Assembly (NCBI RefSeq): GCF_002086125.1
Contig: NZ_MVHG01000011.1
Span: 37,891 to 101,890 of the forward strand
Origin: Mycobacterium arosiense ATCC BAA-1401 = DSM 45069
GTDB taxonomy: Bacteria; Actinomycetota; Actinomycetes; Mycobacteriales; Mycobacteriaceae
DNA: 64,000 nt
Reading direction: 5' to 3'
Shown: in pieces, positions 25,640 to 34,276 of the stretch
Position numbering within the stretch: the first letter of the stretch is position 1
How the letters are laid out: each line of letters begins with the position of its first letter
The notes under the pieces: model-generated
What the model was told of the DNA's origin: nothing
The model's database searches: none
The model's input: the letters and a program-made list of their open reading frames with translations, nothing else
Translations under genes and position numbers: made by a program

Positions 25640-26518
25640 CTAGGCTTTGATGGCTGCTGGGCGGAACATTCCTTGGCGCTTCATATGGTCAATGACGTTC
25701 TCGTAGTCTTTGCTGACGTCTTTGGCTCGGTATCCATACAGCGGGACGGGAAGGTAGTTGGTGTAGGCCTCATCCACGATCGAGCTACGTCGGACCGCCG
25801 GTGTGACCTTGTCACCGAAGCCTTCCTGTAAGTACTCCATCTGTTCGCGGTACACGCCGCCGGTGCCTGGCACGGCGCACGGCACGATGGCCAAAAGCGG
25901 GATGTCGATCCTGAAGGTCTTTTTGATGATCGCGAGTTCTTGCAAGAGCGCCTGGATGCCTTCTGATTCCTTGCCTGCTGGTTTGGTGCACATGATCAAT
26001 CCCCATCCGCCGGAAGGGCCGTCCTCGTCGACTGAGGACGCGATCAGTGCCGTGGTGACTAGTGCGCTGTTGGAGCCGGGGGAGTCGATGAGGGTGACGT
26101 CAACAGGAGTGGCCGCTTCGAGGGCATCCCGCAGGCGCAGTACGCCTCCGGTCACGGCCGGTAGTTCGACCATCAGTTTGTCCAGAGTCGAGCGGGCGGC
26201 GGGCACGACCGTCAGGTTGCCGATGTGCATTTCGGTGGCCTCGTCGGTGGTGTATTCGGGTTCGCCGGCGTCGGTGAAACCCTGGATGATGCGAGCGGGC
26301 CGTTCGATGTCGTCGATTGTGGCTTGCTGGCGTAGTACATCGGCGATGGTGACACCGCTGATGTCGGGGTAGCCCAGCCAGGTGCTGGCGTTTGCTTGGG
26401 GGTCGAGATCGATGACGCGCACCCGCAGGCCAGAGCCTGCGAGCTGGATGGCGGTGGTCACGACGGTCGTCGTTTTCCCGACGCTGCCAGACATGTTGGC
26501 GACGGTGTAAGTGGACAT
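25640..26518 (-). CDS. ParA-like ATPase with variant Walker A (module 2)
   Basis: A 292-aa MinD/ParA-fold protein. Walker A is MSGSVGKTTT: the catalytic Lys15 is kept, but the signature Lys of KGGxGKT is replaced by Ser10. Walker A' is VIDLDPQAN and Walker B is VTLIDSPGSN. The signature Lys normally reaches across the dimer to stimulate ATP hydrolysis, so the ATPase cycle may differ. AGGAG precedes the ATG. It lies between parB (upstream) and the small RHH gene (downstream), with a 23-bp perfect palindrome upstream. Confidence 0.75.
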   Translation of the reverse strand: MSTYTVANMSGSVGKTTTVVTTAIQLAGSGLRVRVIDLDPQANASTWLGYPDISGVTIADVLRQQATIDDIERPARIIQGFTDAGEPEYTTDEATEMHIGNLTVVPAARSTLDKLMVELPAVTGGVLRLRDALEAATPVDVTLIDSPGSNSALVTTALIASSVDEDGPSGGWGLIMCTKPAGKESEGIQALLQELAIIKKTFRIDIPLLAIVPCAVPGTGGVYREQMEYLQEGFGDKVTPAVRRSSIVDEAYTNYLPVPLYGYRAKDVSKDYENVIDHMKRQGMFRPAAIKA

Positions 26519-26543
26519 CGATAATCTCCTTTGAGCATGGGGC

Positions 26544-26566
26544 GGGTGATGCAGCCTGCATCACCC
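26544..26566. promoter_or_regulatory. Candidate parS palindrome, copy 1
   Basis: A perfect inverted repeat with 11-bp arms, GGGTGATGCAG (26544-26554) and CTGCATCACCC (26556-26566), around a single C. The core of 19 bp is repeated with one difference at 28337-28355. The pair brackets parB, which is where parS sites of ParB-type systems are commonly found. Confidence 0.6.
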
Positions 26567-26596
26567 GAGGCGGTTGTGACGGTCGATGCGGATGGT

Positions 26597-28237
26597 TTAA
26601 GCGCCGGCGGTCTCGAGCTGGCGGTGTTCCCATGGAGTCGGTTGGTAGCCGGCTCGGTTGATGAGCAGGTTGACGTGGGCGACGGCGTCGTCGTCCCAGG
26701 CCTTGTCTTTGAGTTCCGCGGTGTGTAGTTCAGCCGCGGCCACCGCACGGTGCCAGGCCCGTGCGTTTCGCGCCTTCTCCGCTGGGCCGTCAGCGGTGGC
26801 GTCCCAGTCCCGTAGCAGCGCGCTTACCGCTGATGTTGCGCTGCGCGCGGCCACGCCGGACAGGTATTGCGCCACCAGTATCTTGAGGAGCTCGGCGTTG
26901 GAGGGCTGCTGATTGATCAGTACCGCGCAGAATTCCCGCCTTGCGCGTTGGGCCTGGGCCGCGGCTTGGGCGTCTGCCTGTCGCTGGGCGGCTTCCGGAG
27001 ACGGTTCGTCACTGTGGCCTGGATCCTGCCCTGTTTCTTCTCGAGGCGGGGGTGCGTTCGATTCGGCTGGCGGGTCGAGAATTTCAGCAGCGCCCGGCTG
27101 AGCGGCCGGGTCCGCGGCGGCCGCGTCGCCGATGCTCGACGTCGTCGACGTCAACCCTTCGCCGGCCAGGGGCCGTGCGTAGAGATCTAGGGCCCCTGAG
27201 GCGGGGTTGATGGCGCCGATGATCTCGGCGCCGGGCTCGTAGTCGGGGACGCGGTGGAGGTGGTAGTTCTCGCCGAGCTCGGCGCGGGGGTCCTCGACGA
27301 GGGGGATCCCTAACTCGTCGGCCTTGGCGCGGGCAGTGCGCTCGGCGATGACCCGCTCGGCGGCGCGGGTAGCGATCATCCCACGCGTGAGGATCAGGTG
27401 CAGGGCCTGCGTTTGTTCTTCGTGGCGCAGGTCGCTGAGCTGGTCGGGGTCCTTGGTCTTCTGCCAGCGCCGAGGCGGGCCATAGGGCAGCTTGCCGGCC
27501 AAGGCCGCGGCCTCGGCGCTGGGTAGGCGGCCGTCGTCGACGGCGTCGCGGACTTCGGGAGCCAGTAGCTTGAGCGCGAGCTTGCGCGACACTGTGGCTT
27601 GGTCGACGCCCAGTCGCTCGGCAATGGCGCGTTGGGAAAGTCCAATCTCGGAGTAGCGCGCGTACAACTCGCCCTCGGCAAGGTCGGAGAGGTCTTGGCG
27701 GCCAAGGTTTTCGGTAGCCATCGAGTCCAGATCGCCGTCGTCGACCATGATGGCGTCGTCGACGACGGCTGGGACGGTGTCTCTGCCGGCTTCGATCGCC
27801 GCGACGCGCCGGCGGTGACCGTAGACCAGTACGTAGCGCGCAGTGGCAGCGATGTCGGCGGCCGATGGTCGCGCCGCCATGAACGCATCGCGGGTGACCA
27901 CCAGCACGGGCAGCCGTACGCCGCTGGCACGTACCCCGTTGAGGAGGTCTTCCCATTTGGGATCGCCAGGCTGCGGCTGTGATCGCCGGGGATCGTTGAA
28001 CGGGTGCGGTGCGATCTCGGCCACGTGGATCTGGACGACCCGGTGCGCTTCGTTGGCGACCATGGCTGACATGCCCGCGATAAGGCCGGTTTCTTCCTCC
28101 GACGCCGCGGAGTCGGTAGCGGGGGAGGGGTCTGTGCTTGGTGCGGCGTCTCCGCCGGCCAGGGCCGCGAATCGGTTGGCGGTTTTGCGTCCGGCTGGCT
28201 TGGCTCGGCGGGCGGGGCGAGCTGTCGTTTGGGCCAC
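26597..28237 (-). CDS. parB: ParB/Spo0J-family partition protein
   Basis: A 546-aa protein. The ParB N-domain has HPFNDPR, VRLPVLVV and VYGHRRRVAAIEAG, matching the GxRRxxA box used for CTP binding. An HTH follows (LSQRAIAERLGVDQATVSRKL), then a long Pro/Ala/Gln-rich region with a helical C-terminus. It should load at parS and spread as a CTP-gated clamp, working with the ParA encoded downstream. The start is GTG 28237, because GAAAGGAG at 28244-28251 then has a normal spacing; GTG 28243 would overlap it. Confidence 0.85.
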   Translation of the reverse strand: MAQTTARPARRAKPAGRKTANRFAALAGGDAAPSTDPSPATDSAASEEETGLIAGMSAMVANEAHRVVQIHVAEIAPHPFNDPRRSQPQPGDPKWEDLLNGVRASGVRLPVLVVTRDAFMAARPSAADIAATARYVLVYGHRRRVAAIEAGRDTVPAVVDDAIMVDDGDLDSMATENLGRQDLSDLAEGELYARYSEIGLSQRAIAERLGVDQATVSRKLALKLLAPEVRDAVDDGRLPSAEAAALAGKLPYGPPRRWQKTKDPDQLSDLRHEEQTQALHLILTRGMIATRAAERVIAERTARAKADELGIPLVEDPRAELGENYHLHRVPDYEPGAEIIGAINPASGALDLYARPLAGEGLTSTTSSIGDAAAADPAAQPGAAEILDPPAESNAPPPREETGQDPGHSDEPSPEAAQRQADAQAAAQAQRARREFCAVLINQQPSNAELLKILVAQYLSGVAARSATSAVSALLRDWDATADGPAEKARNARAWHRAVAAAELHTAELKDKAWDDDAVAHVNLLINRAGYQPTPWEHRQLETAGA

Positions 28238-28252
28238 GAGCACTCCTTTCTA

Positions 28253-28264
28253 AATACCGGTATT
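28253..28264. promoter_or_regulatory. 12-bp perfect palindrome before parB
   Basis: AATACCGGTATT, immediately upstream of the parB ribosome binding site and beside an AT-rich stretch (AGAGTAATAAAT). Its position suits an operator at the parB promoter, perhaps for one of the RHH proteins. Confidence 0.4.
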
Positions 28265-28336
28265 AGAGTAATAAATCGCGCGGCGCCTCAGCAAGCCTTT
28301 TGGCGCCTTTGCACGCTTGACCAAAGTGCTGCGGCC

Positions 28337-28355
28337 GTGATGCAGCGTGCATCAC
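28337..28355. promoter_or_regulatory. Candidate parS palindrome, copy 2
   Basis: GTGATGCA (28337-28344), a 3-nt centre GCG, TGCATCAC (28348-28355). It equals the core of the palindrome at 26544-26566 apart from one central base. It lies about 100 bp upstream of the parB start. Confidence 0.6.
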
Positions 28356-28813
28356 CCAACCCTCGAAGGCCACCGCAAACAAATCCTTCGTGTCACGTGA
28401 CGATTTGGGGAGCGGGGGATTGGATAGCACGCGGTAGGGGCCTGGAAGACTCTGACGGGTTCACTCGCGTGGTCCCCATCATGGCAGCTCTTCGCGACAC
28501 TGGCGAGACATGGGCCGCGCGCCCTGCGGTCATCGGGGAAAACGCATAGCGCATACCGAGCGCATACCGGGCGATGCGCCTCGCGCATACTCGCAGACTG
28601 CCTACCGGCATCGGCGGCTCGCGCATTGTGCTTTGGTGCGCGCGGTTGTCGCGCTGACTTCTTCGCTTCCCGAATTCTGCGGGGTGCGAACCTTCGCGAT
28701 GGCTGCGCGAGGGCATGATTGGCGAACGGGATAGGCGATCTATTTGCCGTGTCCGCTTTATGTGCTCTACTGCGAGCGCGCGGGCAAAAGACCCATTGCG
28801 AAAGGGGTGACCG

Positions 28814-29044
28814 ATGGCTGAATCAGACCTGGTACGGGAGTTGAGTGCCCGCGTTCTCGCCCAGGACGACAAGGTCCCGACTACCTTCCGTCTCAACCGG
28901 CGGACCCTCAAACGGCTTCGGACTCAAGAGAAACGCTGGTCGACATCGATGTCGTTCATCGTCGAGCGCGCCCTGGAACCGGTGCTGACCCAATTGGAGG
29001 AAGCCAAGCTGCCCACCGATGGAGCCGGTGCCGATGACGAATAG
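28814..29044 (+). CDS. RHH regulator heading the EspG-EccE operon
   Basis: A 76-aa protein with a ribbon-helix-helix pattern: KVPTTFRLNRRTLKRLRTQEK, then WSTSMSFIVERALEPVL. GAAAGGGG precedes the ATG at 28814. The end overlaps the espG start. The position suggests transcriptional control of the secretion operon, possibly through sites in the upstream divergent region. Confidence 0.65.
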   Translation: MAESDLVRELSARVLAQDDKVPTTFRLNRRTLKRLRTQEKRWSTSMSFIVERALEPVLTQLEEAKLPTDGAGADDE

Positions 29045-29867
29045 GTACGACGCGGTCGAGGTCGATGCGCACCAGGCCTGGTTTCTCGCCGACCACCTGC
29101 GCGTGGGGGCCTATCCGTGGATGCTGGCGATCACCGCCCCTTATGTCGATCCAGCGGAGCGGGAACCATTCAACCAGCGCTGCCTCGCGGAGCTGGCTGA
29201 GGCCGGCGTCATTGACGCAGAGGGGGACATCAAACCGTCTGTCGCGCAGGCGGTTAAGACCGTATGCCAGCCGCGCCAGTGGCTGGAATGGCGCACGATG
29301 ATCGATCCCGAGCAGATTTTGCGGGGGGTGCTGGCGCGCACCTCACCGCCAGATGCCGTGGTCGCGTTGCGCTACGCGCAGATGGTGACGCTCACGCCGC
29401 TGCAGCTGACCCACAGCGAAGCGATCGTGCCGATCATCACCGCGGGATTGCCCCCCGATCAGCCGCCGGCTCGCTTCGAGGAGTTCTCACTGCCGATGGA
29501 CACCGGCAAAGCCATCGACGACCGTGTCGCTCGTGGCGCTGACTTGATGGAAGCCCTCGTCGAGCTGGGCATCCCCGAACGAGAAGCTGAGATCATGGAA
29601 GTGGCCCGTGCTGGCGATCGCATCACCGTCGAACTGACCGCCCATGAGGCCACCAACGGCGCTCACCATCACACCGATGTCAGTGTCAACATCATCAGCA
29701 CCGAGGTCGGGCAGATCCTCGTCAGCCCCACACCGGGGCAGCCTCGTGCCGGCGGGGTGTCCATTTTCGCTCCCGCTGAACCGTTTTCGATCGCCATGGC
29801 GGTGCGCGACCTCACCGAACGCCTCCCCTCGGGCTCGTGGTTCCCCGACGAAAACTTCAGTATCTGA
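29034..29867 (+). CDS. espG: EspG-like ESX chaperone
   Basis: A 277-aa protein of EspG length and pattern, from MTNRYDAVEVDAHQAWFLAD to SGSWFPDENFSI. EspG proteins bind the tip of PPE proteins in the cytosol and keep PE/PPE dimers soluble until secretion. The cognate dimer is likely the PE/PPE pair at 53302-54966. ATG 29034 gives the best EspG N-terminus; ATG 29019 would add five residues. It overlaps the RHH gene and is 33 bp before the EspI-like gene. Confidence 0.8.
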   Translation: MTNRYDAVEVDAHQAWFLADHLRVGAYPWMLAITAPYVDPAEREPFNQRCLAELAEAGVIDAEGDIKPSVAQAVKTVCQPRQWLEWRTMIDPEQILRGVLARTSPPDAVVALRYAQMVTLTPLQLTHSEAIVPIITAGLPPDQPPARFEEFSLPMDTGKAIDDRVARGADLMEALVELGIPEREAEIMEVARAGDRITVELTAHEATNGAHHHTDVSVNIISTEVGQILVSPTPGQPRAGGVSIFAPAEPFSIAMAVRDLTERLPSGSWFPDENFSI

Positions 29868-29900
29868 CCCTCTACCAACCCGAAAGTAGAAACCGAAGCG

Positions 29901-31478
29901 ATGAGCACACCTTCTGATTCCTTCCCCCAAGACGACACCCCCCACCACGAACAGCCCACCTCAGACCAGCGCTACCCCTATCCTTCTGGGGCCGCCCCCC
30001 AGGAGGACGGCAGGCAGCCCAGCAACGGGCCAGACACCGGGCCAGGGCAGCGTGTGCGGTGGCCGGCGGCACCGCCTCCGCAGCAGGGGTCTACTCCCGG
30101 CGGCGAGGCGCCGCATCAGCCGCTGCCTCCTCCGCCGACCCGCGCGCCAGTGCCGCCGCCGTCGCGGCCACAACATGCGGCAGCGCACGGAGCGCCAACG
30201 TTCAAGCTGCCTGAACCGGCGCGGCCCAATGCCGAACCGCGCCAGCCGGATCCCGCTTGGCAGGCTGTCGAGGAGACGTCTAACGACAAGACCGCCGAGA
30301 TCTCACTCGACCAGATCGCCGCGCACCGCGGCCAGCCCCCGCAGCACGAGCAAGGCCTTGACGGCTTTTTCACTGACACGCCGCTGCCGCATGAGCAGCA
30401 CCTGCCGGCGGGCTGGCCTTCGACCGGGCCCTCGCAGCCGCCGGCCGCTGACCCGCACCAGCCGCTGTTCGGAGACCAGCCAAGCTCACCGGCAGCCTTC
30501 GCGCCCAGCGGCTACGGCGCGCTTGACGAAAGCCAACAGTTCGTCACCTCGCGGCGCCGACCTGTAGGCAAGGGCTGGCGAAAGCTGGTGTCGCAAATGA
30601 CCTTCGGGCTCATCACGCCCGGGCCCAGCGCCAAGCAAGAAGAGCACGACAAGCTCATCCGCAGTATCACCGCACCGCTGCTCGACGTCTACGTGGTGGC
30701 GTTTGTCAGCGCCAAGGGTGGCGTGGGCAAGACGACCATGACCGTCGCCGCGGGCAGCGCGATCGCCCGCGAGCGTGGGGATCGGGTGATCGCCGTGGAC
30801 GTCGACACCGATCTCGGCAACCTCTCGTCGCGGTTCGAGCAAAAAGGCGGCGCCGACGCCAACATCGAGGCGTTGTCGTCGCTGCAGGACGCCAGCAGTT
30901 ATCCAACAGTCGCGACCTTCACCGTGCAGAACAAAGACCGCCTCGAAATGCTTGGCGCTCAGAACAATCCACGCTCCTCGTACACGTTGAACACGCAAGA
31001 CTTCGAAGCGACGATGAAGATTCTCAAGAAGCACTACAACGTCATCCTGCTCGATTGCGGCACGGCGATCACATCACCGCTGTTTTCCACCATCGCCAAT
31101 CACGTCGACAGCCTGGTCGTGGTGGCCTCTCAAGCCCCGGATGGACTCAACGGCGCCTGGACCACCATCCAGTGGCTGCAGGCGCACGGTTTCGCGCGGC
31201 TGTTGCCCCGCACGGTGATCGCGTTGAATTCGACGTTCAAGAACAAGCCGTTGGTGGACCTCGATGACGCCGAACAGGAGTTCACCGCCAAGATCCCGGG
31301 TGTGAGCGTGGTCAGGATCCCCTACGACGTCCACCTCGCCGAGGGACGCGATGTCACCTTCGTGGAACTCAAATCGCGAGCCCGAAAGGCCCTGATGGCG
31401 TTGGCCGGCTCGATCGCCCAGCACTATCCCGCCCGGGGGCCGCATCAGCACCGAACGACTGAAACTGGGGGTTTCTGA
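29901..31478 (+). CDS. EspI-like MinD/ParA-family ATPase of the ESX locus
   Basis: A 525-aa protein. The first ~215 residues are disordered, rich in Pro, Gln and Ala. The ATPase domain begins about residue 262, with Walker A SAKGGVGKTT (Lys272 is the signature Lys), VIAVDVDTDLGN, and VILLDCGT as Walker B. The layout matches EspI and its relatives beside ESX loci, which are thought to tune secretion. It is 3 bp from eccD, in the same operon. Confidence 0.8.
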   Translation: MSTPSDSFPQDDTPHHEQPTSDQRYPYPSGAAPQEDGRQPSNGPDTGPGQRVRWPAAPPPQQGSTPGGEAPHQPLPPPPTRAPVPPPSRPQHAAAHGAPTFKLPEPARPNAEPRQPDPAWQAVEETSNDKTAEISLDQIAAHRGQPPQHEQGLDGFFTDTPLPHEQHLPAGWPSTGPSQPPAADPHQPLFGDQPSSPAAFAPSGYGALDESQQFVTSRRRPVGKGWRKLVSQMTFGLITPGPSAKQEEHDKLIRSITAPLLDVYVVAFVSAKGGVGKTTMTVAAGSAIARERGDRVIAVDVDTDLGNLSSRFEQKGGADANIEALSSLQDASSYPTVATFTVQNKDRLEMLGAQNNPRSSYTLNTQDFEATMKILKKHYNVILLDCGTAITSPLFSTIANHVDSLVVVASQAPDGLNGAWTTIQWLQAHGFARLLPRTVIALNSTFKNKPLVDLDDAEQEFTAKIPGVSVVRIPYDVHLAEGRDVTFVELKSRARKALMALAGSIAQHYPARGPHQHRTTETGGF

Positions 31479-31481
31479 TCG

Positions 31482-32897
31482 ATGGATCCGGCCGCCGCTA
31501 CCGGCCAAGTCCGCGTCGCCATCATCGGTGAAGACGCCGCGGTGGACTTGGCCCTGCCGACCACACTCGCCATTCGGGAACTGATTCCGCGGATCCGGGC
31601 AACACTGGCCACGGGTCGCGACGACGACGACGTGCCAGCCGATGCCGTCAACGACGACGGGTTGCGCCCTTACTCGCTAGCGCCTCTCGGAGGAACACCG
31701 TTTAGCTTGGACGCCACCCTGGCCACGCTGAACATCGATGACGGTGAGCAGCTCATCTTGTGCAAGCTGCCGCCGGGCCCCACGGCGCCGCCAGTGGTCG
31801 AAGACATCGCTGACGCCTCGGCGATTCATTCGGCCAGCCAGTTCAAGCCCTTCGAGCACGCCATGTTGCGCACCGCCGCCCAAGCGGTGGTGGTCACCGC
31901 GGCGACCTTAACGTGCGGCCTGGCGATCTATGGCTGGCACCGCGGCTACCGCGTGTGGTCGGCTGCAGCTTTGGGTGCGCTCGCGGTGGTCTTCGTCGCC
32001 GTCACCATCTGGCTGTACCGGCGCGGCCTGCTTGCTACCGCCGGCCGCCTGGGTCTCGCGGCCGCGGCGCCGCTGGCGTTGGCCGGCGCCGCGGTAGTGC
32101 CGGGTGATGCCGCGGCGCCGCGGGTTTTCCTGGCGGCGGCTTTCCTGGTCGCCTGGTCGTTGCTGCTGCTGGCCGTCACTAATAGTTGGGTGGCCACCCA
32201 CACCGCGGTCGTCGCCGTGACGGCCACCGTCGCGGCCGCGGCCGGCGCCCGCATCCTGTGGCACTTGCCGTACTTGTCCCTGGGGTGCGGAGTCCTTGCG
32301 GTGTCCTTGCTGTTGGCCTCCAACGCCCCCACGGTGTCAGCGATGTGGGCGCGCTTCCCGCTACCGAATGTGCCCGCACCAGGCGAGCCCACACCCGCCG
32401 CGTCGTCGCTGGCCGAACTGGAAGATCTGCCCCGTAAAACCGCGACCTGCAACTCCTACCAGAGCGGTCTGATCGCGGCCTCGGTGATCTTGTCGGTGAT
32501 CGGATCGGTGCTGGTGGTGTGGTTGCCTGACGCACCGCCACTGTTGGCGTGGTGGCTGGTGGTGGTCACCACCACCGTCACCGTGCTGCGGATGCGGATC
32601 TGGGACTCAGCGATCCCCGCACTGTGGTTTCTGGCGACCCCTTTTCTGACCGCGATCGCGTTGACGGTGTCGTTCACCGCCGCCGGCCACCTGGTCTCGG
32701 GCCTGTACGCGGCAGCCGCCGTGGTGGCTTTGACGCTCGTGCTGCTCGGCGCTGCAGCCATCAAACCGCGCGAGCTTTCCATCCCGCAGCGCCGCTGGCT
32801 GGACCTGTTCGAAAACGCCCTGCTGATCACGATTCCGCCGGCCATGTTGTGGCTCATCGGCCTGATCAGCCTCATCCGCAACCGAGGAATACTGTGA
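31482..32897 (+). CDS. eccD: ESX membrane component EccD
   Basis: A 471-aa protein: an N-terminal ubiquitin-like domain (about 1-95; VRVAIIGEDAAVDLALP, DDGEQLILCKLP), then about eleven membrane segments from residue ~128 to the C-terminus. EccD dimers line the inner-membrane ESX complex and bind the EccB/C/E core. The length and topology are as usual. The stop shares one base with the mycP start, indicating coupling. Confidence 0.9.
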   Translation: MDPAAATGQVRVAIIGEDAAVDLALPTTLAIRELIPRIRATLATGRDDDDVPADAVNDDGLRPYSLAPLGGTPFSLDATLATLNIDDGEQLILCKLPPGPTAPPVVEDIADASAIHSASQFKPFEHAMLRTAAQAVVVTAATLTCGLAIYGWHRGYRVWSAAALGALAVVFVAVTIWLYRRGLLATAGRLGLAAAAPLALAGAAVVPGDAAAPRVFLAAAFLVAWSLLLLAVTNSWVATHTAVVAVTATVAAAAGARILWHLPYLSLGCGVLAVSLLLASNAPTVSAMWARFPLPNVPAPGEPTPAASSLAELEDLPRKTATCNSYQSGLIAASVILSVIGSVLVVWLPDAPPLLAWWLVVVTTTVTVLRMRIWDSAIPALWFLATPFLTAIALTVSFTAAGHLVSGLYAAAAVVALTLVLLGAAAIKPRELSIPQRRWLDLFENALLITIPPAMLWLIGLISLIRNRGIL

Positions 32898-34276
32898 TGA
32901 TCCGCCGACTGGCCTCACTCGCCGCGACCATCGCTGTGCTGGTGGTGTCTAGCCCCGTGCCTGAGGCCGCCGCGCTGGCATATCCCGTCGTCGACCCAGC
33001 TGCGCTGCCCCCTGACGGTCCGCCCGCTCCAGGGCAAGAAATGCGCCAGAACGGCCAATGCCAGGTCTACGGCGCAATGCCCGGGTTCGACCCGGCCGCG
33101 GTGCCTCCCAGCCAGGCCATGCTCAACCTGCCCGAAGCGTGGAAAACCTCACGCGGCAGGGGAGTGGTGGTCGCGGTGATCGATTCCGGTGTCACACCAC
33201 AGCCACGCCTGCCCAACCTCGCCCCGGGCGGGGATTACATCGATCCACCCGCCGGGGGTTTGTTCGACTGCGATGGACACGGCACCGCGGTCGCCGGGCT
33301 GATCGCAGCCCAGCAAGGCCCTGACGGATTCGCCGGCGTGGCCCCCGAGGCCGCGATCGTCTCAATCCGACAAACCTCAGCGCAGTGGGCACCCAAGACA
33401 CCCTCAGGACAAGATGCCCAGCAAGCAAAGACCGCCGGCGATGTCGCCACGTTGGCGCGGGCGGTCCGCCACGCCGCCGACATCCCCGGCGTCCGCGTCA
33501 TCAATCTCTCGCTGATCGACTGCTTCCCTGTCTACAAGCAGGTCGACCAAGCAGCGCTGGGCGCGGCCGTGCGCTACGCCGCGATCGACAAGGACATCGT
33601 CGTGGTGGCCGCAGCTGGAAACACCGGTGAGAGCAACTGCACCAGCAATCCGCTCACCGATCCCAATCGTCCCGACGATTCCCGAAACTGGGCCGGCGCC
33701 ACCACCGTCTCCACCCCATCGTTTTGGCAGCCCTACGTCTTGTCAGTGGGCTCCCTGACCCCCGAAGGGCAGCCGTCGAACTTCACTATGGCTGGCCCAT
33801 GGGTGGGCGTCGCTGCACCCGGTGAACAGGTCGTCTCGCTCGGCAACGGCCCAAACTCGGGCATCATCAACGGTCTGCCATCCAGCAAAGAGCCGTTGGT
33901 TGCCATCAACGGGACCAGTTTCGCGGCAGCCTACGTCTCCGGCGCCGCCGCCCTGGTCCGCTCCAAGTTCCCCAACTTGACCTCCCGTCAGGTGGTCAAC
34001 CGCCTGGTCGCCTCGGCGCACAACGCCGCCCGTGCACCGTCCAACCTCGTCGGGGCCGGCGTCATCGACCCGGTAGCCGCGCTCACCTGGGACATCCCTC
34101 AAGGTGACGCCCTGCCGGCGCAAATGCCGATCGTGCGAGTCGCCCCGCCAGCACCACCGCCACCGGATAATCGGCTGCCGCGCCTGATCGCCTTCGGTGC
34201 GGGCATCGCGGCGATCGCCGCCGCCGTCATCGCTGTCACCGTGATTGGAATGCGCCGTGGTCGCACCACCCGCTAG
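32897..34276 (+). CDS. mycP: Mycosin (ESX subtilisin-like protease)
   Basis: A 459-aa secreted subtilase. Signal peptide at 1-27, catalytic triad Asp96 (AVIDSG), His128 (DCDGHGTAVAG), Ser341 (NGTSFAAAYVSG), oxyanion Asn242 in AAAGNTG, a Pro-rich stretch and a C-terminal membrane anchor (FGAGIAAIAAAVIAVTVIG). Mycosins stabilise the ESX complex and process some substrates. All catalytic residues are present. Start ATG 32897 shares a base with the eccD stop; GTG 32894 is an alternative. Confidence 0.92.
   Translation: MIRRLASLAATIAVLVVSSPVPEAAALAYPVVDPAALPPDGPPAPGQEMRQNGQCQVYGAMPGFDPAAVPPSQAMLNLPEAWKTSRGRGVVVAVIDSGVTPQPRLPNLAPGGDYIDPPAGGLFDCDGHGTAVAGLIAAQQGPDGFAGVAPEAAIVSIRQTSAQWAPKTPSGQDAQQAKTAGDVATLARAVRHAADIPGVRVINLSLIDCFPVYKQVDQAALGAAVRYAAIDKDIVVVAAAGNTGESNCTSNPLTDPNRPDDSRNWAGATTVSTPSFWQPYVLSVGSLTPEGQPSNFTMAGPWVGVAAPGEQVVSLGNGPNSGIINGLPSSKEPLVAINGTSFAAAYVSGAAALVRSKFPNLTSRQVVNRLVASAHNAARAPSNLVGAGVIDPVAALTWDIPQGDALPAQMPIVRVAPPAPPPPDNRLPRLIAFGAGIAAIAAAVIAVTVIGMRRGRTTR

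Larger units (their letters stand above)
28238..28813. other. Divergent regulatory region between parB and the ESX operon
   Basis: About 570 bp with no supported gene. It holds the AATACCGGTATT palindrome, the second parS candidate and the promoters of parB (minus) and of the RHH-espG operon (plus). Local AT content is higher near 28250-28275. Confidence 0.5.
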
